Part shown: positions 15,981 to 23,087 of the stretch, one piece after another
Position numbering within the stretch: position 1 is the first letter of the stretch
Layout: each line of letters opens with the position of its first letter
Origin: Candidatus Desulfovibrio intestinipullorum
GTDB lineage: Bacteria; Desulfobacterota; Desulfovibrionia; Desulfovibrionales; Desulfovibrionaceae
Direction of reading: 5' to 3'
Length of the DNA stretch: 41,772 nucleotides
NCBI GenBank assembly: GCA_019113165.1
Contig: DXHV01000059.1
Coordinates: 1-41,772, forward strand
Translations under genes and position numbers: made by a program
Notes under the pieces: model-generated
What the model was told of the DNA's origin: nothing
Databases searched by the model: none
The model's input: the letters and a program-made list of their open reading frames with translations, nothing else

Positions 15981-18152
15981 CTAGGACTGGCGGCGCTTGA
16001 AGAGGCGCTCAAGATCCGCGGCATCCCAGCGCAGCACTGCGGGCCTGCCATGGGGGCAGTATTCCTTGTCCGGTACCTGCAGCCACTGCTGAATCAGGGT
16101 CAGGGCCTCGTCCTGCGTCAGTTCCTGGCCCGCCTTGATGGCCGACTTGCAGGACATGGAGGCAAAACGGGCATTGAAATCATCCCGGCTGCCGGCAAGC
16201 ACCTCGCGCAGGAATTCCTGGGCCGCCGGGCGTTCCAGCAGCACGGGGATGGCAGAGATCACAAGCCGTGCACCCTGCAGGCTGCCCGAAAAGCCAAGGG
16301 AGGCCAGCATGTCCCTCGTCTCCAGCCAGCGGTGCGCCTCGCTGGGATGCAGATTGAGCTCCATGGGCACGGTCAGCCCCTGTCCCTGCAGGCCCTTTGT
16401 ACTCATTCTGGCATAGAGCACCCGCTCATGGGCGGCGTGCTGATCCAGAAGGAGCAGCGCACCTGCGGCATCCCGCAGGACAAGATAGGTCCGGGCCACC
16501 TGGCCAAGATAGGTCATGCCCGCCAGACGCACCTGGCTCTCCGCAGAGGTGGCAGGCAACACGGCAGACGACGCAGGCATGCGCCCTGCAGGCTCACTGG
16601 CAGGCGGACAGGCGGACAGAAGGTCTGCCGGGGCATGGCTCTTGGCATGACCGGGAAAGGAGTCCTGACCTGGCGGGACAGGCTGAACTGGCCGCACGGA
16701 GTTTGTGTCTGCAGAGAGCGCCGCTTCTCCGGTCTCTGTGGCACGCCCGGTGCCGATTGATCCATATCCGGCAGCCCCCCAGACAGGAAAGGCTGCTGCC
16801 GGAGGCTCTTCTGCTCCGCCAGATCCCTGATCCGCGGCCTCGCATATGTGCCACTCCACGTCCCCGGGCTCCGTCTCCCGTCCCTTGCCAAGGGTCATGG
16901 ACGGCATGAGCGGCGCATCAACCCGACCCCAGAAGCCCATGGGCTTTGCTGTCTGGCCTGCCGGCGGGCGGGCGTCCCTGACGTCCTGACTGTCCTGGCC
17001 TGCATGGACGTTTCTGCTGCCCTCCTCATAGAGGCGGGCAAAGGCCTGGGCCGTCTGCGAGCGTTCACTGCCTGTTCCCGCACCAGGCCCGGGCTTTCCT
17101 GCACTGGCTGAACGGCTGCCCGTCTCGTCCGTAACCGGCGCCCTGTTCTGTCCTGCAGCCTCCAGGGCCGACTGCAGACTCACGAGAATGGCCCTGAAGA
17201 CGGCCTGCTCGTCGCGAAAGCGCACTTCGCTCTTGGCAGGATGCACATTCACATCCACATCCGCAGGATCCATTTCCAGAAAGAGCAGCACCTGCGGATG
17301 ATCCCTGCTTGTGATCTTGCCCTTGTAGGCCTCGCGTATGGCGGCAAAGATCTTCTTGTCGCTCACGCTGCGGCCGTTGACAAAGAGAAGGATCCTGTTG
17401 GCCCTGGGCTGACTCACCTGCGGCAGCGAGGTGTAGCCGTGCACGCGCATGCCCATGAGGCTGCGGTCAAAGGGAGTGAGGTTTTCCGTCACAAGTTTTG
17501 GCCAGATCTGCTCCAGACGCTCGAAGACGCTCTCGCCCTGCAGAAAGTTGAGCAGTTCCCGGCCTCCGCTCTCAAGCCTGAAGGCCACATCCGGCCTGGC
17601 CAGAGCCAGCCGGGCCAGCCATTCCTGGCAGTGCTTCACCTCTGTGGGCATGCCACGCAGAAACTTGAGGCGGGCAGGCGTATTGGCAAAGAGATCGCGT
17701 ATCTCCACAATGGTGCCCCGGTGCAGGGAAGCCGGCTGCACGGCAACGGTCCTGCCGAACTCGACCTGCACGGTCCAGGCCTCTTCCTCTCCTTCGCCAA
17801 TGGAAGTAAGGGTGCAGCGGGAGACGGAGGCCACACTGGGCAGGGCCTCGCCGCGAAAGCCGTAGGAATGGATGTTCTCGAGATCGGTGACCGCACGAAT
17901 CTTGCTCGTGGCATGCCTCGTGAGGGCCAGTTCCAGATCCTCCCTCAGCATGCCCACGCCGTTGTCCTGCACGCGGATAAGGCCCTGTCCGCCATTTTCA
18001 AGGCTCACGTCGATACGGGTACTCAGGGCATCCAGACTGTTTTCCACCAGTTCCTTGACGACGCTTGCAGGGCGCTCCACCACTTCCCCTGCGGCAATCT
18101 GATTGCACAGTTCGGGGGCAAGAAGCACAATACGGGGCAGAGTACTGCTCAT
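15981..18152 (-). CDS. mutL: DNA mismatch repair protein MutL
   Basis: A 723-residue GHKL ATPase that couples MutS mismatch recognition to strand removal. The ATPase domain has VVKELVENSLDA (Glu37 general base, Asn38 Mg ligand), DNGVGM and GFRGEALPSVASVS. A long low-complexity linker, rich in Pro, Ala, Gly and Ser, spans about residues 335-540. The C-terminal domain starts near 542 and carries endonuclease-type motifs: DQHAAHERVLY (Asp570, His572, Glu576), SCKSAIKAG (Cys669) and CPHGRP (Cys699). The final Glu of the DQHA(X)2E(X)4E motif is Ala581 here. The ATG at 18152 has GAGGT upstream. No mutS is in the window. Confidence 0.96.
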   Translation of the reverse strand: MSSTLPRIVLLAPELCNQIAAGEVVERPASVVKELVENSLDALSTRIDVSLENGGQGLIRVQDNGVGMLREDLELALTRHATSKIRAVTDLENIHSYGFRGEALPSVASVSRCTLTSIGEGEEEAWTVQVEFGRTVAVQPASLHRGTIVEIRDLFANTPARLKFLRGMPTEVKHCQEWLARLALARPDVAFRLESGGRELLNFLQGESVFERLEQIWPKLVTENLTPFDRSLMGMRVHGYTSLPQVSQPRANRILLFVNGRSVSDKKIFAAIREAYKGKITSRDHPQVLLFLEMDPADVDVNVHPAKSEVRFRDEQAVFRAILVSLQSALEAAGQNRAPVTDETGSRSASAGKPGPGAGTGSERSQTAQAFARLYEEGSRNVHAGQDSQDVRDARPPAGQTAKPMGFWGRVDAPLMPSMTLGKGRETEPGDVEWHICEAADQGSGGAEEPPAAAFPVWGAAGYGSIGTGRATETGEAALSADTNSVRPVQPVPPGQDSFPGHAKSHAPADLLSACPPASEPAGRMPASSAVLPATSAESQVRLAGMTYLGQVARTYLVLRDAAGALLLLDQHAAHERVLYARMSTKGLQGQGLTVPMELNLHPSEAHRWLETRDMLASLGFSGSLQGARLVISAIPVLLERPAAQEFLREVLAGSRDDFNARFASMSCKSAIKAGQELTQDEALTLIQQWLQVPDKEYCPHGRPAVLRWDAADLERLFKRRQS

Positions 18153-18520
18153 GGATTACCTCGGCAAAGATCCCGCGATCAGGTTGAAACAAGAAAATCA
18201 AAAAAGGCTCTTTTTGCAGCCATTCTCATGCGCTGCGCGGTAAATGTACGGAAAAGACACAGACAGGGCAAGACAGACGGAACAGGCTGGACTCCGCACA
18301 AGGTGAGGGCCTTTTGAAGACCATCATATCCTCTTGACATATTTGAAAGCGTTTTTATAAAAATTTGGCAGAGGCAATATGTACTCTGCTGCACAAAATG
18401 CCGTCTCAGGACCTGTCCTCGACGATCTTTTGCCGCACAGGCCGAAGCCATCCTTCCAAATGGGCCATTCCGGCCCCTCTCCGACTCCAACCAACAATCC
18501 GTACAAGAAAATACACTGCC
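18153..18520. other. Divergent intergenic region mutL / small zinc-ribbon gene
   Basis: 368 bp. The only convincing signal is the plus-strand promoter at 18334-18361. A short reading frame at 18379 has AGAGG upstream, but it overlaps the next gene in another frame and is not supported. No clear mutL promoter was seen. Confidence 0.4.
18334..18361 (+). promoter_or_regulatory. Sigma-70-type promoter of the small zinc-ribbon gene
   Basis: A consensus -35 TTGACA (18334-18339), 16-nt spacer and -10 TATAAA (18356-18361). It points to the gene at 18521 and would leave a leader of about 150 nt. Confidence 0.7.
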
Positions 18521-18844
18521 ATGCCCGATATAAAGAACAACAGCAAATCCTATTTTATACTTGTAAGTACCAGCCACACGCCCCATCCTCTGTGCAAGGG
18601 CTATGACCCGGAAATGGTCTATGTGGAATGCGGCCGCTGTGGCGCGCCCATCATGTGGGAACGCGGAAAAACCACGGACCTGTGCAGGGCCGCAGGCATT
18701 GATCCCCTGGAACTGGATCCGACCTGCGTGCTTATCAGCGACGGCTGCCCTGTGTGCAGCAAGCGTGGATCCTACAACCTGCAAATCTGTCGCATCCGCC
18801 AGGCGCCTTCCTGTCTGACCCCGGTCACGCAAGGCCACGCCTGA
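18521..18844 (+). CDS. Small zinc-ribbon-like protein, unknown function
   Basis: A 107-residue protein with two paired cysteine knuckles, Cys37-X2-Cys40 (ECGRCGAP) and Cys76-X2-Cys79 (GCPVCS), typical of a zinc ribbon. Cys25, Cys55, Cys69, Cys90 and Cys98 add to an unusually cysteine-rich composition. I do not recognise a family. The ATG at 18521 is chosen because the cysteine pairs and plausible N-terminus follow it. The frame is open from a TTG at 18365, so a longer form is possible, and no strong ribosome binding site is present. It has its own promoter (18334) and terminator (18886). The separate promoter suggests a regulated or abundant product. Confidence 0.62.
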   Translation: MPDIKNNSKSYFILVSTSHTPHPLCKGYDPEMVYVECGRCGAPIMWERGKTTDLCRAAGIDPLELDPTCVLISDGCPVCSKRGSYNLQICRIRQAPSCLTPVTQGHA

Positions 18845-18885
18845 TTACGATCCCTCTGCAGGCAGACACGAAGACAACAGATCAC

Positions 18886-18924
18886 GGACAGACGAAGGCA
18901 TGGCTTTCGTCTGTCCTCTTTTTT
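18886..18924 (+). terminator. Rho-independent terminator after the zinc-ribbon gene
   Basis: An 11-bp perfect stem, GGACAGACGAA (18886-18896) with TTCGTCTGTCC (18906-18916), then TCTTTTTT. Confidence 0.92.
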
Positions 18925-18972
18925 GCACAGGCTCCCTTGCGGGCGGAACACGGCATGCCCTGCTCCGCAGGG

Positions 18973-19704
18973 CTAGGCCAGCCCCTTGTACAGGCACAGA
19001 CAGCCGGCAAAGACGATGATGACTTTGACAACGCTGCGAAAGAAGGTCACGTTGATGCGCCTGAGCAGGGGCACGGAGAGGTAGAAGCCCAGCAGAGAGA
19101 GCGGAAGGCACCACAGGGCATAGGTCAGGATCTGCTCCGTATAGAGCCCGGCACTCCACTGCACCGAACAGCTCACAATGGAGCGCAGGAAGAAAAAGAG
19201 ACTGGTGGTGCCAAGGAAGAGCTGCGGATTCCAGCCAGCGAGAAGGCCGTATATGGCCACCACGGGGCCGTCTATGGTCACGCAGGTGCCGACAAGGCCG
19301 CCCAGGAAGCCGGTCAGCAGAGAGTACGCCGTCCGCTCCCGTATCTTCAGTCTGTTCTGGAAGAACTGCATTCCTGCCACGCAGAAGATGATGAGCACGC
19401 CTATGCCCAGCTCCAGAACATGCTCAGACACGTTCTGCAGTACCTGCACGCCTGTGAGAGCTCCGGGCACGGCGCCCAGAGCCATCCACAGCACGGTCTT
19501 CTTCCTGCAGTACTTCATGTACTGCAGGGCCATGGCACCGGTCAGACCAAGGGCTGTCAGACAAGAAACCATGGTGACAGTCTGGACAGGAAGCACCAGA
19601 ATCATGAAGGGCATGGCAATTATCGCTGCTCCAAGTCCACACAATCCGCAAACAAAGGAGCCCAGAAACCATGCCAGCATCGATATGAGAAGTTCTGTTT
19701 CCAT
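18973..19704 (-). CDS. TSUP (TauE/SafE) family membrane permease
   Basis: A 243-residue inner-membrane protein with about seven or eight hydrophobic segments. The N-terminal LGSFVCGLCGLGAAIIAMPF and the mid-protein LTGFLGGLVGTCVTIDGPVV are the two internal repeats typical of the TauE/SafE family. Members move sulfite, organosulfonates or other sulfur anions, and sometimes other substrates. In a sulfate reducer a sulfur oxyanion is plausible, but nothing local proves it. The ATG at 19704 has AGGAA at good spacing and is preferred over the in-frame start six codons upstream. It is convergent with the zinc-ribbon gene and divergent from rpsA. Confidence 0.85.
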   Translation of the reverse strand: METELLISMLAWFLGSFVCGLCGLGAAIIAMPFMILVLPVQTVTMVSCLTALGLTGAMALQYMKYCRKKTVLWMALGAVPGALTGVQVLQNVSEHVLELGIGVLIIFCVAGMQFFQNRLKIRERTAYSLLTGFLGGLVGTCVTIDGPVVAIYGLLAGWNPQLFLGTTSLFFFLRSIVSCSVQWSAGLYTEQILTYALWCLPLSLLGFYLSVPLLRRINVTFFRSVVKVIIVFAGCLCLYKGLA

Positions 19705-20091
19705 GTTCCTAGCAGAGTGCACTCCAATGCCTTGTTGACAAAATAGACAAGGTATTTTGACAAATTATTTACACTTCGTGTTTTCCGAATAGTATCCGTT
19801 CTCTCCCCAGTCAGGGGGCGCCTCGAACAGAGTTCCCTGTACCAGCAACTTCAATAATGAGTAACGAGAAAAATGACAAGAAAAAAACCATGTCATCTCA
19901 AAAATTCTATATGATTTTGCTCACGGATTGCTATAAAAAAAGTCTTCTTGTCATGAAAAATTTTTCTCTGTGGCCTCTTTGCAATGCCAATGACATTCAA
20001 ATTTTTCCTTGACATTCCTGTACTTTTTCTGTAGAGGCCACAAATTGGTCTTTACACAAGGCCAGAATTTTTGTTTGGAGGCCGGCGTAGT
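19705..20091. other. AT-rich divergent region TSUP permease / rpsA
   Basis: 387 bp, clearly more AT-rich than the flanking genes. It contains the rpsA promoter, a 9-bp inverted repeat around it, and four ATGACA/TGTCAT half-sites at 19873, 19891, 19949 and 19990. No gene is supported. Confidence 0.5.
19970..20041 (+). promoter_or_regulatory. rpsA promoter flanked by an inverted repeat
   Basis: -35 TTGACA (20009-20014), 17-nt spacer, and a weak -10 TAGAGG (20032-20037). GTGGCCTCT (19970-19978) and its exact complement AGAGGCCAC (20033-20041) flank the promoter, and the second arm covers the -10 element. In the DNA this could be an operator pair. The upstream arm is not in the predicted transcript, so an mRNA hairpin is unlikely. 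Confidence 0.55.
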
Positions 20092-21816
20092 ATGGCAATG
20101 CAGGAAGCAGGAAAAGATACCGAAACCACGGATTTCGGTTCTGTCCTCGAAGACTATCTAACCCCTGACTTTGGCGATCTGGAAGAAGGCACGCTCGTCA
20201 AAGGCGAAGTCGTCCGGGTTGGCGACGACAACGTTCTGGTTGATGTCAACTTCAAGTCTGAAGGTCAGATTCCAACCAGCGAATTTCTTGACAGCAACGG
20301 CAATGTGACTGTCAAGGTAGGCGACAAGATTGATGTGTACGTTGTGCGCAAGAACGAAATGGAAGGCAGCATCACCCTTTCCTTCGAGAAGGCCAAGCGT
20401 ATGCAGATCTTCGACCAGCTCGAAGACGTCCAGGAACACAACAAGACCATCAGTGGCCGCATCACCCGCCGCATCAAGGGTGGCTACACAGTGGACATCG
20501 GTGGCGTGGAAGCCTTCCTGCCAGGCTCGCATGTGGATCTGCGTCCTGTTCCGGACATGGATGCCCTTGTGAATCAGGACTTTGAATTCCGTGTTCTCAA
20601 GATCAACCGCCGTCGCAGCAATGTCATAGTTTCCCGCCGTATCCTTCTTGAAGAAGAGCGTGACAGCAAGCGCAAGAAGCTGCTCGAAACCCTTGAAGAA
20701 GGCCAGATTGTCACCGGCAAGGCCAAGAACATCACCGAATACGGTGTCTTTGTCGACCTGGGTGGTCTGGATGGCCTTCTGCACATCACCGACATGAGCT
20801 GGAAGCGCATCCGTCATCCCAAGGAAATGGTCACCCTGGGCATGGATCTGACTCTGAAGGTTCTGTCCTTTGACCGCGATCACTGCAAGGTCTCCCTGGG
20901 CCTCAAGCAGCTTGTGCCCGATCCGTGGGAAAACATCGCTGCCCGCTTCCCCGTGGGCACCAAGGTACACGGCAAGGTGTCCAACCTTGTGGACTACGGT
21001 GCCTTTGTCGAGCTTGAACCCGGCGTCGAGGGTCTCGTGCACATTTCCGAGATATCCTGGACCCGCAAGCTGCGCCATCCTTCCCAGCTCGTGCATACCG
21101 GCGACGAAGTGGAAGTCGTCATCCTGGGTGTGGATGCCGACAAGAAGCGCATCAGCCTGGGCATGAAGCAGGTGCATCCCAATCCCTGGGAACTGGTTGC
21201 CGAAAAGTATCCTGAAGGCACCATCCTTGAGGGCTGTATCAAGAACATCACCGAATTTGGCATGTTCATCGGCATCGAGGACGGCATCGACGGTCTCATC
21301 CATGTCTCCGACATTTCCTGGACCAAGAAGATCCGTCATCCCAACGAGTTCTACAAGGTCGGCGACACCGTGCAGGCCAAGGTGCTCACCGTGGACCAGG
21401 AAAACGAAAAATTCACCTTGGGCATCAAGCAGCTTGTGGAAGATCCCTGGGCCCATGTGCCGGATACCTACCCCGTTGGCTGCACCGTCAAGGGCATTAT
21501 CACCAATATCACTGACTTCGGTCTGTTCGTGGAAGTGGAAGAAGGCGTTGAAGGCCTGATCCACGTGTCCGAACTCGGCCTGAGCAAGAAGGGCAAGACT
21601 CCTGCCGAGCTGTTCAAGGACGGCCAGGAAATCGAAGCCAAGGTCATCCATGTCAGCGCCGAAGAACGCCGCCTTGGACTCTCCCTCAAGCAGATTCATC
21701 CCCGCGAAGAGGAAAAGAGCAAGGATTACCATGCCGGACCTGCCGAAGCCGGTTCTCAGAACCTGGGCGACCTGCTGAAGCAGAAGCTCTCCGAAGCCGA
21801 AGCCAAGGAAGACTAG
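20092..21816 (+). CDS. rpsA: 30S ribosomal protein S1
   Basis: A 574-residue RNA-binding ribosomal protein that helps dock mRNA on the 30S subunit. Six S1/OB domains follow in order, each starting with a G-x-V/I motif: LVKGEVVRVGDDNVLVDVNF, TISGRITRRIKGGYTVDIGG, IVTGKAKNITEYGVFVDLGG, KVHGKVSNLVDYGAFVELEP, ILEGCIKNITEFGMFIGIED and TVKGIITNITDFGLFVEVEE. Domains 3-6 are the most similar to each other, as usual. The ATG at 20092 has GGAGG 10 nt upstream (20077-20081). Codon use is more biased towards preferred codons than in the neighbours, fitting high expression. It is monocistronic, with a strong promoter and terminator. A long AT-rich leader suggests autoregulation, which is known for S1 elsewhere. 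Confidence 0.97.
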   Translation: MAMQEAGKDTETTDFGSVLEDYLTPDFGDLEEGTLVKGEVVRVGDDNVLVDVNFKSEGQIPTSEFLDSNGNVTVKVGDKIDVYVVRKNEMEGSITLSFEKAKRMQIFDQLEDVQEHNKTISGRITRRIKGGYTVDIGGVEAFLPGSHVDLRPVPDMDALVNQDFEFRVLKINRRRSNVIVSRRILLEEERDSKRKKLLETLEEGQIVTGKAKNITEYGVFVDLGGLDGLLHITDMSWKRIRHPKEMVTLGMDLTLKVLSFDRDHCKVSLGLKQLVPDPWENIAARFPVGTKVHGKVSNLVDYGAFVELEPGVEGLVHISEISWTRKLRHPSQLVHTGDEVEVVILGVDADKKRISLGMKQVHPNPWELVAEKYPEGTILEGCIKNITEFGMFIGIEDGIDGLIHVSDISWTKKIRHPNEFYKVGDTVQAKVLTVDQENEKFTLGIKQLVEDPWAHVPDTYPVGCTVKGIITNITDFGLFVEVEEGVEGLIHVSELGLSKKGKTPAELFKDGQEIEAKVIHVSAEERRLGLSLKQIHPREEEKSKDYHAGPAEAGSQNLGDLLKQKLSEAEAKED

Positions 21817-21872
21817 TTCTGCCTTCACGTCTTTGCATTGTGTACCTTTGCATTGACGCCTGAATATACGTT

Positions 21873-21917
21873 AAGACAGGGAAGAGAGACGATTCTCTCT
21901 TCCCTGTCTTCTTTTTT
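21873..21917 (+). terminator. Strong Rho-independent terminator after rpsA
   Basis: A 17-bp perfect stem (21873-21889 with 21894-21910), a CGAT tetraloop, then CTTTTTT. Confidence 0.96.
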
Positions 21918-21958
21918 GTCCGCCGTCAGGCGCACAAGGCACTCAGGCTGCGCCTGAG

Positions 21959-22981
21959 CTACCACTGAAAGAGGAAGGCCGGCTGCTGCCCTTCGGCAGC
22001 CGTTTGCTGTATCTGGGCCACTCCTGCCCCAAGCATGACCGAAAGCTGTCTCTGCAGCCAGGGACCATCTTCCGGCCTGCGAACAAGGCGCCTGTCCCTG
22101 TCCACGCCAGTCTGTGCACAGAGCCAGTCCAGGGCGGCATCCATGCCGCCTATCTCGTCCACAAGGCCGCGGGCCATGGCATCCCTGCCCGTGAAGATGC
22201 GACCGTCTGCAAGCTTTGCGGCCTCTTCCACCGGCATGTTGCGCCCCCTGGCAACAATCTCCACAAACTGGGTGTGCATGTCCTGCAGAACCCCTTCAAA
22301 ATAGGCACGCTCCGTGGCCGAGAGCGGACGCAGAGGGGATCCTGCGTCCTTGTAGGGCGCGGTGGTCAGTGTTTCCTTGCCAAGGCCCAGTGTGTCCATG
22401 AGCTTCTGCACCTGGGGAATGTCCATGCGCACGCCTATGGAACCTGTCACCGTAGAGGCATTGGCAAAGACCCTCTGGCCTGCCATGCTCACCATGAGGC
22501 CGCCCGAGGCAGCGACGCTGCCCATGGATACGGCCACGGGCTTTGCTTTGGCAAGAATGCACAGGGCATTGTAGAGTTCCTGCGAGGCAGCCGCTCCGCC
22601 TCCGGGAGAATCCACGCGCACAAGCACGCCCCTGATGCTCTCTTCCCGGGCCAGACGGTCCACCCAGGCAAGTTCCTTGCTTACGTCCATGATGGCGCCC
22701 TTGACGCTCACAAGCCCAAGGGCCGGTTCCTCGCCCAGGGACTCTCCGTCTGCCATGACGCCCCGGACGATGGAGCCTGCCAGGGCAAGGACAACAAGGA
22801 TGCTCACAATCCACAGGACGGGATGCCTCTTGCGGAAGGGTGGACGCAAAATGTCCTTCCAGACGGAGGCTGGTATCTGGGCAAGTGGGCAGCCAGGCTG
22901 TATCGTCCTGCCCGGATCGTGTTCCTTCTGAAAAAGGAAGTCCTTGCCGGCCTCCTCGTTCCTTTCGCTCTTTTCGTTCAT
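21959..22981 (-). CDS. sppA: Signal peptide peptidase SppA, short form
   Basis: A 340-residue inner-membrane serine protease of the S49 family that degrades cleaved signal peptides. A single membrane anchor lies at about residues 55-74 (LWIVSILVVLALAGSIV). The Ser/Lys dyad is Ser159 in MGSVAASGGL and Lys211 in APYKDAGSP. Their spacing of 52 residues equals that of B. subtilis SppA. VDSPGGGAAAS is the usual substrate-groove motif. The N-terminal cytoplasmic tail is long (~50 residues) and charged. The ATG at 22981 has GAGGAAG 5 nt upstream; the frame upstream of it reads into hypF on the other strand and is a shadow. It is divergent from hypF. Confidence 0.93.
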   Translation of the reverse strand: MNEKSERNEEAGKDFLFQKEHDPGRTIQPGCPLAQIPASVWKDILRPPFRKRHPVLWIVSILVVLALAGSIVRGVMADGESLGEEPALGLVSVKGAIMDVSKELAWVDRLAREESIRGVLVRVDSPGGGAAASQELYNALCILAKAKPVAVSMGSVAASGGLMVSMAGQRVFANASTVTGSIGVRMDIPQVQKLMDTLGLGKETLTTAPYKDAGSPLRPLSATERAYFEGVLQDMHTQFVEIVARGRNMPVEEAAKLADGRIFTGRDAMARGLVDEIGGMDAALDWLCAQTGVDRDRRLVRRPEDGPWLQRQLSVMLGAGVAQIQQTAAEGQQPAFLFQW

Positions 22982-23087
22982 AACTTCCTCTCTTTGCTGC
23001 ATGATGCCTGTTCTGCCAGGGGCAGAATCGCGCCACAGCAGGACGTATTCCTCTTCTGCCGGAGCACCGGTGGCACAGGAGCAAGCC

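Noticed and set aside
18379..18606. 75-codon leader peptide gene with AGAGG upstream
   Set aside because: It overlaps the zinc-ribbon gene in another frame, starts only about 11 nt from the predicted transcription start, and its sequence shows no domain or regulatory run of codons.
20158..21828. Minus-strand open frame of 556 codons over rpsA
   Set aside because: Antisense shadow created by the strongly biased codon use of rpsA; the translation has no known domain.
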